Shown one piece after another: positions 1 to 14,267 of a DNA stretch of 64,000 nucleotides. The notes under the pieces were generated by a model. The model did no database searches. It was given only the letters and a program-made list of their open reading frames with translations, and was not told the origin of the DNA. The DNA is from Ailanthus altissimus (Eukaryota; Streptophyta; Magnoliopsida; Sapindales; Simaroubaceae). Location of the stretch: NCBI GenBank assembly GCA_946807835.1, contig OX327686.1, positions 16,740,001-16,804,000 on the forward strand, in the 5' to 3' direction. Each line of letters begins with the position of its first letter. Position 1 is the first letter of the stretch. The translations under genes were made by a program, and so were the position numbers.

Positions 1-1650
1 GGCTACGCAGCGGAATCCTACATCGCATGCATATAACGAGACAATATCTCGTACACATAGAGCGACTCACATGACTCGACATCCCGACTTCCCAGAGTTA
101 GTGACACACCCCCAAGACCTGCCCATGTGCACGGGATATACCGGCCGGGTCTAATACAATCATCACCACTATAATCTGAGGGTACTAATGGCCTTAAAAC
201 GAATGCAGAAATTTTAAAACTGTTTCACAAATCGATCATGTAAAAGCATGTCTATGAATATATCAAGATCATAAATCATGTTTATGCATCGAAAGTGCAT
301 AAAACATACATAGTCATTGTGCGAAAACATAATAACCGAAAAGTAAAAAAAATGGCAGATTTCCACTCACTACCGCTCGGCGCTCAATTTCGCTCTCGAT
401 TCCTGCTCCCGTTAACGCTCTCGGTTATCTTCACCTATGCGCCATAAATGACATTTAGAACCAAATCGAACACTAAAATCTCATTTAACTACTAAATGCC
501 CTAATCGGCATACAAAGCCCGGACGTAAACTACTTCCCGATTTTAGTTACGGAGCTATAATCGAAACTAACTCACCATCCGGCGCCCTGAAAATTATTGA
601 TCACCTTATAATTTGATTGGACATACTTGCCCTTCACCTTTCCAACATGGACAATTATGTCTCATTTTCTTCATTTTTGGGTTTTTTCATCAACCATATA
701 CATTCAATTCACAATATGCATCATTTACACACAACAATTCAATCAAAACACTACTCAATTCCTAACTTCCCTAAAGTGGCAGAATTTCACCCTAGGTTCC
801 AACACATTCCTTTTCTCAATTTCTTGTTCCAATTACAACAAAATCATGCCAATTTCATTCTAAAGCCCTAATTACAATCAAATGAAGTCTCTACAACAAA
901 ATCACCAAAAACCCTAATTCTCACCTTGCCAATTTCTTCAAATTGATGACTCATTTAAGCTCCAAACTAGAATTTAACTCAATCTAAGCCAAGAATACAC
1001 ATAAGAACATCAATTAAAACATTCTTGAAATCTCACTTATCAAACTCATAAAAGATGCTTTTCTTACCTCTTTTTCTTGAATTTCCATTAATAGAGACTT
1101 CAATTGAACTTAGGGATGGGTTTGTAACCTTAATTTAGCTTGATTACACATGAAAAATCATGAAAAAAAACTTGAATAGTCACTGTAGCAGCACCCCCCT
1201 TTGAAGCTCGAATTTCTCTCTTTTTTCGGCTAAGTGTTGGTTTTGATCTCTCTTCAAATTTCTACACACTTCTAACATATATATAGTGCTCCCTCAATTT
1301 ACCATTTTACCCTTCAACTTACTTAAAACTTCTAATTTGCCATTAGTTAAAAACTAATTATGTAATTAGTTCATTTGTAACTATCTAGTTAGAATAGTTC
1401 AAAGAACTAACTAGAACTTCCAACTTGGCAATCCATGAGATTTTTTCTAATTGGTCCATTCTCTAATATATGGATTATGTTTCTCAACAAAGGCTTGTTC
1501 CATTCATAACCCTTAAATGAAAATTCATGTAGTAAATTATAATTTTCTTTTCCAAGCCAATAGAAAAAAATTCTAAAAAAATTCTAAAATTGTACGTCGG
1601 TCATGTTTTGGCCTATATTATGTAACGACATGCGTATATAGAGTCCTTAT
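1..1650 (-). repeat. Possible LTR-retrotransposon fragment, minus strand
   Basis: No protein-coding gene is visible. Read on the minus strand, the stretch has a TATA-like run (about 1277-1287), then a leader-like AT-rich section, then a GC-richer section (about 340-560 and 60-180) with no long reading frame. This resembles a plant Gypsy LTR plus untranslated leader, but I found no partner LTR, primer-binding site or target duplication inside the window. The short frames near 617-871 are low-complexity and have no family signature. The call rests on overall appearance only. Confidence 0.3.
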
Positions 1651-2250
1651 TCCTTCACAAATCATAACTGATTATGTTCATGGCAGCTCTGTTTCTTCTC
1701 TCTCTAGTACCTTGCAAACTCTGGAATTGTGACGCCTCTGTGGTTTTCCCTCTATTATATATTAACCTACTAAACGAAAATACTCGGAATTATTTGTTTG
1801 CTAATATTTTTTTAAAAATATTTGTTCACTATTTTTTGCAATTAATTAGTCATTAGCCCCTCAATAATTTTTAAGCGGTAATTAGCTATTTTCTGTATTA
1901 ATTTTGTCAAGTAATATCAATAGCATTTATCAGTGTCTTTCAAAATACCAGTATGAGGTATTTCTCTATAAAACATAAAACTCTAGAAAAGATTTTATGA
2001 GCAGAACATGATCCATTCTTGGAGATAATTGTTTCCTCAAATTTCCATCCAAAAGAAAGTAATCAACAAAACCCCAATATAGAAATGGGTGAAATTTCTC
2101 TATATAAAAAATTAAAAAAATGGATTTGTGTTACCAAAAAAACAAATGAAGCAATGAAGAACATAAGGAATTAAAAAAAGAGAGGAAAAAAAAAACAAAA
2201 AGAATGGGCCTTTGGTCCCCCTCTCCCTTCACCTTTCTGTGACTATAGGC

Positions 2251-4787
2251 TTAGCTAGCTACAGGAATCGGAGTCCTTGGGCTGGGAAGGCCCATGTACA
2301 CAAGTCTTGGGGAGAGATGAACCCTTGAGCTGGGCCTGGGAGAAGGAATTGGGCCATAGGTATTCAACGGCCCACTTAAAGGACGAGGTGACAGGTTAAC
2401 TTGTTCCAGTGCTCTCGATTGTAACTCCGTAGGGTAGTCCCGCACACACCCGATGCGGGGCCCAGCACCCGTGGTCCACTTGCATGACAGGCGTTTAGGC
2501 AGGTCAAAGTCAAACACGTTGGCTTCGCTATTTTCATTGACGTTAACATTTTCTACTTTTGGAACGGCTGTGATTGATTCCTCTGAAGTCTTAGCTGCAT
2601 CTGGGACAACCATGGGCTTTGATTTTGATTCGTCGTCGTCGGCGGCTATGGATGAAGGATTGTCATCATCGATGGCGCACCTCTGTAATTAAAATAATGA
2701 AGTAATATCAGCTCTTTTGTCGAGAAAGCTTTTCATAATTAAAGTCAATTACATTATTTTTGAATTTAATTAAGCCAATTACATTATCTACGTTATAATT
2801 AGTATATGAATGAAAATATTTAAGTAATAGACAATACCTTAACATTGGTGAGATCTACGTGGTTATACTGAAGGAAGCTGATAAATTCCCGGAAGTTCTC
2901 TTCTGTTGGGTGATAGTGACCGCTATATGGCCATATAGCCTGAAAAATAAAAACAAAAAAGATGAAATGAGACAATGACTATTCTTTTTTTTTTTTTTTG
3001 TTTACACATGACATGACTCACCAGATCTTATCAAAACTAATATCAAGTATATTATATATTAAACGAGTACTAGAATTTAAAAAAAAAATCTATAACTGTA
3101 ATATAGATAAAAAGGTGCATCTATGCAATTTTTTTTATAAAAAAAAGTTTTGTTACCGAAAGCTTATTAATTATATGCCCACTAATTGCAGGCACTAAGA
3201 GGATTCTAATTTTCAATGCCGATATAGAAATTATTCGATTTCATTCACTAGTTACTTGTATATTCGTGCATGTATAAATAAACTTGTACCTCAAGAATTC
3301 CACCATGAGCAACTAATCTTCCGGCGGCAGTGGTAGCGCCGCCGGCGAGAAAACTGGAATGCTGAAAGGAGCCTTTCTTCTTTCGGCCCACGTACAAAGC
3401 TCTAGTTGTGCTGAGCACAAATATCCATTTGGAACCCTCAACCGTTTCTACAAGAATTCCGCTTTGCTTATAAACAAGCTTCCCATTTTCAACTACTACT
3501 TCAAATGCTTCTCTTTCTTTCTGCATTGATAGAGACAAAACGGACAACGATTTAATTAATACACAAAAAAAAAAAGCTGTAAATTATGTATGTATGTATA
3601 ATCTATACATATATATATATGTTGCTGCTGTACATGGGAAAAGGAAAAAAAAAAAAAAGAACCTGTAAATTAATGGGTGATTATATATAACTAACCGGTC
3701 CAAGATATGTTATGCATTGGCGTTGAAGAACAGTCCTTGGGCATTTCTCGAGATTTACTTCTTTGCCATCTCCAACATCCAACCAGTAGAAGAAAGGTTG
3801 GCTGCTCTCGCTATCAAACCATACATCATAATACATGTGTAGATTGTGCCCATAACGGTGTCGTGGATCAATCTGCTCAAAAGATAAAAAGAACATCGTA
3901 TGGTGTAATTATTAGCTAGGCCATAATTTGTTCAAAGTAGCAAAGTCAGCTTTAGATAAGTAGTTAGCTAGTTTTTGAGCTATAATATCATTAAGGTTAA
4001 ATTATAAGTGACTTACAGCTTCAAGCCAATGTTGTAAGGCTAGTTTTTGGGCCTTGTCATCCTTGGACAAACCCTTTCCCACTTTGGCTGCTCTCGTTCT
4101 AGCCCTCGCCCACCGGGAAACCGCTGTTTCCGGTTTCTCAATGTTGAAAAATGACACTGAGCTTCGCTTGAGAGCTGCAAAGTCTAATGCTTTCCACCTA
4201 TATAAAAGAATAGAAATAACAATTAATTAATCATATGTAATCAAACAAAGAACTCAAGATTAATAAAAGAGATTATTGCTAAAGAGAATAATAATTGATT
4301 ACCAGAGCTCCTCAACCACAACTGCACAATCAGCAAGGTTTCTCCGAGTTCGGTAGCTCTTGTAAACCTTCTGAAGCTTAACGGCGGCAGCATCAAGTTC
4401 ACTTACAGGCCTTGGTGAAAACAAGATTGCTGGTTCAGGAAGAGAGAGTGCAGGCATTGGCATGTGCTTCAATCCCTCTTTCGTGTTCAAAGTATTTGAG
4501 CCCATGTGTTTGTGATCTTGAACTAGATCCTTGAATGACAAAGTTGTTTCAAGCACAACATTTTCGGGTTTGTGACTCTTCAAGTTTCTTGAGCTTCTAC
4601 TTTTGGTCTCATCATGATGAGACTCAACTGGGATGGTCATGGTTTCTGAGTCTCTTTTCTTGAAGCTACTTACTCTCATGGTGACCTCTCCATCCTCGGA
4701 ATCGAAACTGATGTATGCCAAACTAAGGAACCTCTGTTTTAGAATTTCTTCCCAGGCTGATAAGGGCAAGGAAAGAGACAAGCCCAT
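2251..4787 (-). CDS. IQM: IQ-motif calmodulin-binding protein of the IQM family (six exons, 535 aa)
   Basis: Spliced minus-strand gene. Coding exons are 4787-4303, 4197-4017, 3872-3696, 3520-3290, 2939-2838 and 2682-2251. All have GT donors and AG acceptors, and the reading frame is kept throughout (1608 nt with stop). The start is the ATG at 4787 (protein begins MGLSLSL). The frame is open further upstream only through a TTG at 4838 that spans a likely 5'UTR splice acceptor. Residues about 138-149 form an IQ motif ([12 protein letters not shown]), followed by the family block [21 protein letters not shown] across the first junction. The core continues with [15 protein letters not shown], the repeat-like [14 protein letters not shown] and [11 protein letters not shown]. 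The C-terminus is rich in SPRP repeats. Known IQM proteins bind calmodulin independently of calcium and have been linked to stress responses. Which of the six Arabidopsis paralogues it matches cannot be settled here. No lesions were seen, so the gene looks functional. Confidence 0.93.
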
Positions 4788-5480
4788 ATGGATATTCAAG
4801 CACCAAGCTAATTTTGAAGAAAAGCTATACCTGCTCAATAATTAATTGTTATGTCAAGTATGGTCGTACAGAGAGGATGGAAGCTATAGAGACAAATGAA
4901 AATGGAATGATTGCCCCATAAATATAAACTGTTTACAGCATTACTGGATAGGTTTATATCCATAAACAATCCCCTGTAAGATTCTTTTTATCAATAGATA
5001 GGATTAAGACATAAATCTGACCGCAGACAAAAAGCGATAAAAGCAACGCAAAAGTAAAAGCAGAAGGCAATAAAGAACATGCACGAACCCAGCCCCAATC
5101 ATTAAACAAAACCATTACTAATGTTCGTTCATGGATGTTAAGTGATCAAAATCGAATAATCATTACAAACCCACATTCCAGTTTCCACCTCTATAATCTC
5201 AAATCATCAAGCGACAAAAACAGATGATACTGAAAGTCCATGCATATGATCATATGTTATATTAAGACGACAAACATGGTCTATATATGTAAAATTGATA
5301 TATTCATTCTCTTTTACCTGTATTCAGAACCGAAGCTTCCAATTCCCAAAAGGTCCTAGCTCTTCTTCGTTTTTTAATCTCTCTAGATAGTCTATCTGGA
5401 AAAACCAAAACCCCCTTGAAGTTACAAATGAAATTGATATTTGTCTGCCTACCTTTGCTTATTATATTTATAATACAACT
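4788..5480 (-). promoter_or_regulatory. 5'UTR, 5'UTR intron and core promoter of the IQM gene
   Basis: Reading minus, a TATAAATA-like box lies at about 5472-5465. A plausible non-coding exon follows (about 5435-5319), ending in the consensus donor CAG|GTAAAA near 5319. A good acceptor (TTGAGCAG) at about 4831 then leads into the short leader before the ATG at 4787. Together these suggest a transcript with one intron in its 5'UTR. A second TATA-like run at about 5796-5789 could be an alternative promoter. Inferred from motif spacing; no transcript evidence is available. Confidence 0.5.
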
Positions 5481-6949
5481 GCTAGCTAGAAAGCAAGTGG
5501 TCTACTAAACCTTCAAAGACGTGCCACAAAAGAGAGACACAGGCAGCCTTTGAATTCTTGCACTAATCAAACTGATCGGATAGTTTTGAATGGAAAAACT
5601 AAGTGGTGGTTCGATTCAAGGGCTTGTTTTCAGGGCTAAAGACCACGAGTTTTGATAAATTCAAAGCTTCAAATGTTGAATTCCTTCATATGACTCCTTG
5701 TCGAATATGAAACCGACTTTTAAATACTTTCTTTTCTTCCATTTTAATATCACATACACGTGTGAATCGGGAAGAGAAATGGAGACACATATATAGAGCG
5801 GTCAAAGAAAGTAAGCCCTCGACAAGCTTCGATGAAAAAACACGAAATTGCTTTAAAATAAATTCTTCACACTCAAAAAAATTCTTTAAAATATGATCTT
5901 TTGTTGTGTTTCTTTCGGTCAACAACCTCTTCGGTCATGGCTTTGGTCATCCACGGGCCTCTTAAAAAGCTATGCTTGTGTGAAACATTAACCGTTTCAG
6001 CTACTGCATTTATTTTGCTGTCACTAAATTCACTGAACATTTTAGATATCTTAAATTATATTTTAAAATATGATATATTAAATAATTATTAAGTATAATA
6101 AATAATTTTATAATTTATATTATTTTATTATTTAATAATTATTTAACACATCATTTTTTAAAATATAATTTAAAATACTTAACATTACTCTTCTTCAATA
6201 TTTTATAAATAAAAAAATTTTCAAAATTAACTTTTTAGTTTTATAAATTTTTTTTAGCCACCTCTCAATTGGCTAATCTTTATTAACTAAAAACGAATGA
6301 ATCGAAAAATTATACCCTTAATTCTAAAAAAGATTAAAGAACACACACTCTTTTTTTAAAACTAATGGTCTCTCTTTCAATACAAAACAATCTCAACAAA
6401 AACTTGGCTAAAGCGAAGATTTGAAAGTCAGCATTGTGTAGATTAAATCTTGTACTGCATATTTATCACTTAAAAATCTAAAGATGACCGATTTTTGATC
6501 AATTTCTTTAAAAACAAATTTAGAAAAAAAATTTAATTTGTGTTATAAATGAGTTAAAACTAATATTTAAGGCTGGAAATAGGTGAAATAAATGAATTGT
6601 ATGTGAAAAATGAGTTAAAATTAAAAAAATCGTGAAAATCTAGCAAAAAAGTCCTTTTTGTGAGAAACTTGAATACAGACGGCAACTAGAGCGACGGTCG
6701 GCCACCGTTTGTGTTCCAGGAGTTTCGTGAGGCATTTCACAACCTACGAAATGGGCCGCTAAATGCCCTTACAAAAGCCTTGGTATGGGTGTGGTTTCGC
6801 AGACCTAGGGTCTACAAACAACCCCTCTAAACGAAGGTGTGGACATTTGTGGACCAAGTTCGCGATGTACATACGCGCACAATAAATTTTTTTCTTTGTT
6901 TTAGAATTGGAAAATATTTATAAAATATCACTAAATCTATAGTAGTCAT

Positions 6950-9223
6950 TGTTGTGATATGGTATGTGATGTGTATAGATATATATAATTTCAAAAATAA
7001 AAAATGCAACGGAAGTATTCATACATGTTATACACTATGTAACAAACTCAAGCATATAATCACATGTATGATCATTCAAGTACATATATATCTCATATAT
7101 ATTTTCATGCATGATATAAAATGAATTGTAAATAAATAACCTACTTGGTTATGAAAGTAGCTTTACAATTCTTCAAGAACTCCAATCTTCAATTTATTGA
7201 GCTCACCTTGAAGTGTTCCCTTGCACAATTCTAGTTCACAACTAAATCCGGTGGGATTGTGAAGCTAGAATAGCGGCCTTGAATTTTCAACAAAGGATTG
7301 TTTTAACACTTAAAACAATTTGTCCTTGTGAATGATTACTACCAAGATATGAGAAGAATTAAGTGTTTTCATTAGTTCTTTACAACTCTTTATGTTGAAC
7401 CTTAATAAGCCTTTACATTTTCTCTCAATACTTTAAGAAAAACACCTAGGAAATGCTTTCAATTCTCTCTTTTCTCTCCTAGAACGAAATTCTCTCTTCT
7501 TTTTCACAAATTGAACTCTTTCAATTCTTAATTAAGTGCAAAGAATGATTACTTCTCTTAGTGCTCCACCACCACTTATCCATGTTTGCCATTATAAACA
7601 TTAATCAATCATATTTTCACTCAACAAATTGATTCAACCATTTGAATCAATTTCTAGAGAGTAAATAACATTTAAACAATGCTAAGTGGTCTCACCACTT
7701 TCATAGTGTATCATTTAAGAATTTCTAAGTGGCCAACATTCCTTATTATTAATAACAAGTGCATTCTACATTAGTAATGGTGTTTGCCACTTATTCTAAT
7801 TAATAATAATAATTTGATTAATATATAAAATATTAATAATTCAAAACTATTTTGAATATTCACATTTACCATATATGTATTTACCAAATAAGGTAAATAG
7901 GTAAATACATGGTAAAATATTTATGGAGCAAGATTATGTCACTTGTCAATTTGTTATTGGTTAACAACTCTTGTAAACCAATAATGTATTTTACATTCAA
8001 TTATTGACAAGTGAATAATAAAAGGAACCTTGAAACATTTTTCATTTTGCTGGAAATTGTTGGATCAATTGTTCAATCCAATTCGCTGCCCCAATGCACA
8101 ACGAGTACACTTTATATTGTGAGACTCTCTAGATTCATGCCCGATTTGTCATATGAAACTATTTCACACGTCTGTGAACAATGTCTCACACACATGTTAC
8201 AGATATTGTAAAATGGCGCATTAGACCATACAAGTTAAGGTTATAACATATTCGTATAATCCTTCCATCATAAATATCCTAAAAGAGCGGAGATATAGAT
8301 CAACACTGTCAAGTCTCCATGTGCTCAACCATAAACTTATCTCCAGATTTGTATTTCAATAAATAATATGCGTAAACACTTTTACGATATTATTTTCCTG
8401 AGGATAAAATTAATTCTCGGATATATCTGCTTATGGCCATAAGACTTTCTAAAATACAATCTTGGAGTTGTAGGATATTTTACTCACCTAATTGAGTTGA
8501 TGGATCCTATATCTGTACACACTGGACTCCATGAGTATCGGACCATACCCAGCGACACCCAGTAGTCAGACCATGAAAATGATCTAACATGTGTGGAACC
8601 AAAGTATGGTGGATTACTCACAAGTCCACCGTGGCACTCAGGTTTAAGGACTACGAATACTACTTAACTCGAAAAATTCTCCATTGACGGCTTTATGGGA
8701 TGTCTATTGTAGATCTTTGTGAGTCTGTTCAATATTCAGTCCTTACTGAATACTTGTATTTCTATACGAGTTTCCACTAAACTCATGGTCTGCTAAGACT
8801 AACCATCTAGACTATCCAAATATAGACATACACTGATTTATATATATATTAAGGTCTTCACTAACAGACCCGCATTAGTGAAGATAGATCAGGAACATTA
8901 AATTTAAGAACATATTTGCATAACAACATTTTCTAGCACCATTTGTAACTCATTGCAACTATGTCATTACTAATATATTCTTAGGTCTTTGTCTCATTTC
9001 AGACAAGACTCTAACTCTTTAGATTTTACTAACTCTTAGTTCTGAACTAAACTCCTTTAGATCAGATCTGAACTCTTTCAGATCATACAATATCTAAAAC
9101 GTTACAAGCATCTTACCATATTTATATATAATATAATTAGTGATTTATAGAAATCATAATTGTATAAACATAAAGCAAATATTTATACACTAAAGGGATG
9201 GCGCGTAAGCACAAATCCCAACA
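6950..9223 (-). mobile_element. Solo LTR (2274 bp), Copia-like, with perfect 5-bp target duplication
   Basis: The ends are TGTTG at 6950 and CAACA at 9223. They are flanked by the identical pentamer gtcat at 6945-6949 and 9224-9228. There is no internal coding domain and no second LTR, so this is a solo LTR left by LTR-LTR recombination. Read on the minus strand it starts TGTTGGGATTTGTGC, and it shares a long similar section with the solo LTR at 35354-36471 and with a fragment at 50440-50700. It is inserted inside MULE copy 1, so it is younger than that element's arrival. The short frame at 8011-8211 lies within the LTR and is not a gene. Confidence 0.88.
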
Positions 9224-9409
9224 GTCATAAATTAATGTTTAAAAATTAAATTAATTAATAATTAATTATATAATAAATAAATCTTATTTTAAAAATATTA
9301 GCTAATTATTAATTTGCTAAAATGATATAAAAATATATGTGAGTTAATTTAATATGTATGCTTGTAATTTATTAATAATTATTTTAATTACTTTTTTATA
9401 GAAAAATAA

Positions 9410-12087
9410 CATCTTCAAACAATATAAAATTTCAGAGAATAAATTTTTTTGTGCATCTATTATGTTGTATTCAAAATATAGGCTCTAAATTGTATAAGAG
9501 GAAAATTGATGCCTAATCAGAAATAGTTGTTTAGGCGAATTTGTATAGGATATTTTTTAGATATGTCCAATATTTCTTTCTCTGGTATTTGATGCATAAG
9601 ATATTAATTCGTGAAGTGCAGACCTCTAATTTATATGCGGAGATGTGATTTTATATTGGCAAGAAGTACATTTGAATCACTTAAAAGGAGTTTGTATTAA
9701 TTACTAAGCTAAATATGAGAGAATATATGCCAGCCCAAGAGCTAAACATAAAATTGGGTAATCGTTTGTGGGAGGAGTTCTTTTTGTTTCGAAAAAAGCT
9801 AACCTACACCTTTGTCCAAAAATTGGACAAAATAGGAAAAAACTTTACGGTGAAAGGGGTGGAGAAGTACAATGTGTACGAATTTGCACACGTGATCCTG
9901 GTACGTAATAATTTTGTTGTATTCATCATTTTGATCTTAATTATTCATTTTGCATTTATAGTAGACCGATATTTTAAATTATTTTAGGTATAAATGTGCG
10001 AGGCCATTACGGTCTGCAGTGAAGTTTTTGGTGTTTATTGTAGTGACCATTTCCCTAATACTTTAAATTAGAGGTGCAAAGGGACATCAATGTTCACGGA
10101 CGTTAAGAAGACAATTTTGGCTAAGGATTTGGTTCATTTTTAATTTATTCACATTTAGTTATATTATTTTTATTCCATAATATGTGTAATTTAATCCATT
10201 TATATTTAATTATATTAATCCTATTCTATAATATTTGTAGGTTCTTTCGGCATTATAAGTTAATACCAAAAGATCACGAGAATAAGGAGGAGGTCATCAG
10301 ATCGATCAAACATCTAGGGATTTTCGATGGAAGCTATGCTAGGGACTTACCATATATGAGTGGTTTTGTACATAGCAAGAGCAAGAGGGGCTTTGTCCAT
10401 TTCATTGACCCCGGTGATAATGATATAGATGTCGTAGAGAATGACCATGAAGGAACAAATCCATCAATGTCTAGAGCAGATCCATAAATACCCAAACCCA
10501 TCAATATTTTTTTTTTATTCGATTAGCTTAATTAGTATAATGACAAAAATTATTAAAAGGAATTTTTTCTTGTAGTTTGAATATAGTACAACTACACACC
10601 ATAACCTTGTACATCAGATTGAGCAAATATAGGAATAGATGATGAATGGACTTGATTATACTAAAGCTGTGTTGATGTAAAAACTTGATTATATGATGCT
10701 ATGTTGATTAAAATCATGTAGCACTTTTGGCAGTCATTCTCCTTCCAACATAACGAAAGTCAGAATATAGTAAGAAATTAAATTAATAAAGCTTACAATA
10801 ACTTAATTTAGGGTATATGACATTTATCGACATGTATTGACTGAATTTTAGTTTGGAGAGAACGTGGTGGATGGCTTTTAGGCCCCAGTTACTAAGTATG
10901 ACATGTAGTCAATCGACAACCTTACAAGCTGTTAAATCTTACTCGATTTATTTAAATGTGTGAGTATGTATAAGTAATCATATATGGATGTATAGATTAA
11001 ACACACCCATATCGTAAAATATGAGGAAGAGAAAGATTGAGCTTCAGGTACAACCTCAAATAAACGTGAATGTACTGCAACCAATAGACTTGTTTATTCA
11101 ATTTGAGTACCAAACCTAGTTGAACAGCGATAATAGTGTAGTCAACTTACCTGGCCTTGAAGTTGGCTCTGCATGGTTTAAAGAGATATCAGAGAAATGG
11201 ATGGATGACTTTGTAAGTAAAAAATATTTACACATATATTGAATTAATCACTTACGTTGAAATAAATTAATTACTTTATAATTTTATTTGTTGGCCAACG
11301 TAGCACATTAATGAGCACTTGAAGTTGGTTTGACTAAGGCAATGTCAATATAATGACTTATTGCCCTATTCATTTACTTTGTGGGTTTGTACTTCTTTGT
11401 AAGTTTTTATTATTTCGTTACCTTTTTAAAATTAAATTTCTCATAAACATATATATTGCGTACTTATTTTGTTGAAATTTTAGGAGACTTTTAGGATTCT
11501 CCACAGGTAACATGTTACGTCATTTTCTGGCATTGTATGGAACGATAACATATTATCGTACAGTTTATAGTTCAAAGAAGATTTACTTGGTACAAAAATA
11601 TAGGTTGAGGTTTACAAGATAAAATATTATACGTTAATAATTTAATTCTTTTTTTTCTTATTCATATAGTATTATTTACGAGACTATCCAATTTCATGTA
11701 GATTTATGTTTTTATCAATTACAAGTAGGAGAACTAGATTACGATTAAGGTGGATATTGTGCATCGAAAGATTATCATCTACGATTCCAGCCTCAACAAA
11801 TATGTTGATGGTGTGATAGATAATCACGTCGCAGTATTATCTATGCTAAATCCCTAATACTTACATATAGATTAAGCAGATTGTAGTTGACCTCTCCCCC
11901 TTTCATGTAATTAGGTTAAAGGATGGAGTGCTTTAGTAGGCAGTTAATAATGAGGATTGTGGGGGGTTTTTTTTTTATTTGTATATTTATAGAGTTTTTG
12001 CTATTATGTCGACACTTAGATTTTAATCCTGAGACTAGGTCGTTGTTTAAGCAGAAGATGGCCATTGATTTGTGGATCGATACCTAA
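9410..12087 (+). pseudogene. Decayed DUF1985/Ulp1-like gene of MULE copy 1
   Basis: Remnants collinear with the gene at 40250-43168. About 9412-9600 matches the first exon (ISENKFFCAS..., FRRICIGYFLD). Positions 9715-9900 hold MREYMPAQELNIKLGNRLWEE fused directly to the segment ending NVYEFAHVIL; the middle of the DUF1985 domain is deleted. About 10250-10485 matches the exon with the LGIFDGSYARDLPYM signature. About 11030-11220 matches the linker, and about 11750-12087 the protease end. The IYDSS aspartate block and an EDCG block survive, but stops and frameshifts are everywhere. It cannot make a protease. Homology is by my reading against the second copy; the family assignment follows from that copy. 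Confidence 0.75.
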
Positions 12088-12369
12088 AAGTGATATATAT
12101 TTTTATTAGTTAAATCAATTAACAATATTTTTCTTTATTAGTTAAAATAATACATTATTATTCAATTTAATGAATTTTTTAATTAATTCCTTTAATTTAT
12201 GATATTTTATCATACTTGGCATATCAAAAGTGGAAAATGTATTAAAGTTTCAATTAAAGCAATAGTAATAAAAAAAAATTCTAGACAAATACAATTTAAA
12301 TATATTAAGCTTACAAATACAAAATGTATCAACTTGAGAAATACAAGTAATATACATATCAATTGTTAT

Positions 12370-14267
12370 CGAATACAATAGGGTTTTGACATGTTTGGCA
12401 GCTATGTCCACACTAATTACAGCAGCTACATTCTTCATTCTTTCCTCACTTTACGTGGAATTTGCTTCTTTTGACGCCTCTCTGATTGATGATGTGCTAT
12501 AAAAGGCTGGATGTTAATAACTCTCAACTCTTCTAGAATAATCTATTCTAACGGATGACCAACTAGATTGACTGAGTTATTGTACGCATGTAATAAAGAT
12601 TTAGTCATGTAATAAGGTGAACAAAGAGTTTGATATTGTAATCTGGTTTATCTGCAAACTGTAATAGTATGGACACATGGTAATTGCCGAAAATCAAACT
12701 TCTAACAAGTGCATGACTTCGCGGGGATATCATCTGCAATGTTGGTGGTCATGATGTCATATCTTCTGAATGCTCCCACTGATCTAACCTATTTGGAAAA
12801 ATCAACCTCCTACTCCAGATATCTTGTTGCCCTCAATTTTACTTTTTGCATCTTTTTAATATGCTCTTAGAAGTTAGGTAGCTGATATGCCTTCACATCA
12901 ATAAAATAAGAAGTTAGGTATCCCTTTTTTTCCTTCTTCTCTAACAATATTTTATATCTTATGCGTAAATTACCTTTCAAGTAATAGATGCATATCCTAT
13001 GATATGAATTAGGAAATATCTCTTGAGTGGCTTTTTTGATAGTAGCATATCGATCAAATATAAACATAAATTCCCAAGATCACTAAGGACTCCTAGGAGT
13101 TTGGCCATAAATGATGACCAGAAAGCATCATTTTTCAAATCAACAATACCTCATGCTAGTGAAAATTTTTAATTGTTTTCATCCTTACAAACTACTACAA
13201 ACATTATATCCAAGTATGCACCTTTCAAAAATGTACCTAAACTCTAATAACTGGATGAATGGATGACTGAAATCCTCTAACGCACGGACTAAAAGCTATA
13301 ATGAAATATTTAAAGTGATTTTAGACGTCAATTTCTAAATGAGTAACTGTACCCAAGTGCTATTGTTCCAACACATAGCAGTATATATTAAGTAATCTAA
13401 ACAAGCCTATAGAGTACCTTGTATTAACCCCAATACATGCTCCTTAACTCGCTAAGCAGTGGAGTACTCCACACTAAACTCCTCACATATGTCTACTTAG
13501 ATCTCTTTCAGTCTGTAAAGTTAACACACTGATGCAAACTTATTCTTTATAAATATTTCAATAATCCTACTCTTTGCTTATCGGTGACCATTGCACCACC
13601 AATCTAACTAGTGGACTGATGGTGCGATGTTGATGGTGTTGGAAACATTATTATCTTTAACATTAAGAGAACTCGCCGAAATATAATAACGTCCGTCTTT
13701 TGGTAAATCATTCAAACAGGCACATTCTTCCATATTACCAACGTTTCTAACACCATCAACATCTTTATCCATCCCACTATTATAATGCGTATAAGCTGGG
13801 TCTTCATTGAACCAATGTGTTTAAAGGAACCACTAGTGGTAGTGTTGGGGCTGTGTGGCTCACTTGGTTGCCACTATTTGTTGACATAAAATAAATATGA
13901 TTGGGTGGTGTGTTTAAAACGAGGGGTTGTGAATCCTCTTCATACACTGGAGGTCTAAGATCCACTGTTACATATAAAGTACAAAACAATCTTTTATTGG
14001 CCCCTAAAAGGAATTTAATATCGCTATCATTTCTAATCCCAATAGGTTTTAACTTATACCTTGTTACAACAATTATAATTTTCAGAGTTATCTTATATTC
14101 CACATTATCAACTTCAATGACACAACACATAGTGTTTAAAAGATCTTCATATTTAACATTTTTCAAAACCAAAATTTCAAAGTTACTATAGTCAGCATAA
14201 CTCTCTTCCCTGTCATTAGAGCTCTCTCACATTTCTCAAAATAAAAATTGATTGGCTCATACTCCAT
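12370..14267 (-). pseudogene. Decayed mudrA-like transposase of MULE copy 1
   Basis: Reads on minus from an ATG at 14267 (MEYE...), matching the MEYD start of the transposase in MULE copy 2. Positions 14172-13804 keep an open N-terminal segment of 122 aa (KNVKYEDLLNTMCC... KPIGIRNDSDI). Positions 13067-12867 match the second catalytic region (FIFDRYATIKKATQEIFPNSYH versus FISDRHASIEKA in copy 2). About 12430-12375 retains a degraded zinc knuckle (ECSCCN*CGHSCQTC). Many frameshifts and stops lie between these islands. The element is certainly not autonomous. Confidence 0.78.

Noticed and set aside
2453..2692. 79-codon plus-strand frame over the last IQM exon
   Set aside because: It is an antisense shadow of the IQM C-terminus.
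4788..4838. N-terminal extension of the IQM protein (17 residues upstream of MGLSL)
   Set aside because: It starts with TTG, overlaps a likely 5'UTR splice acceptor, and the family starts at MGLSL.
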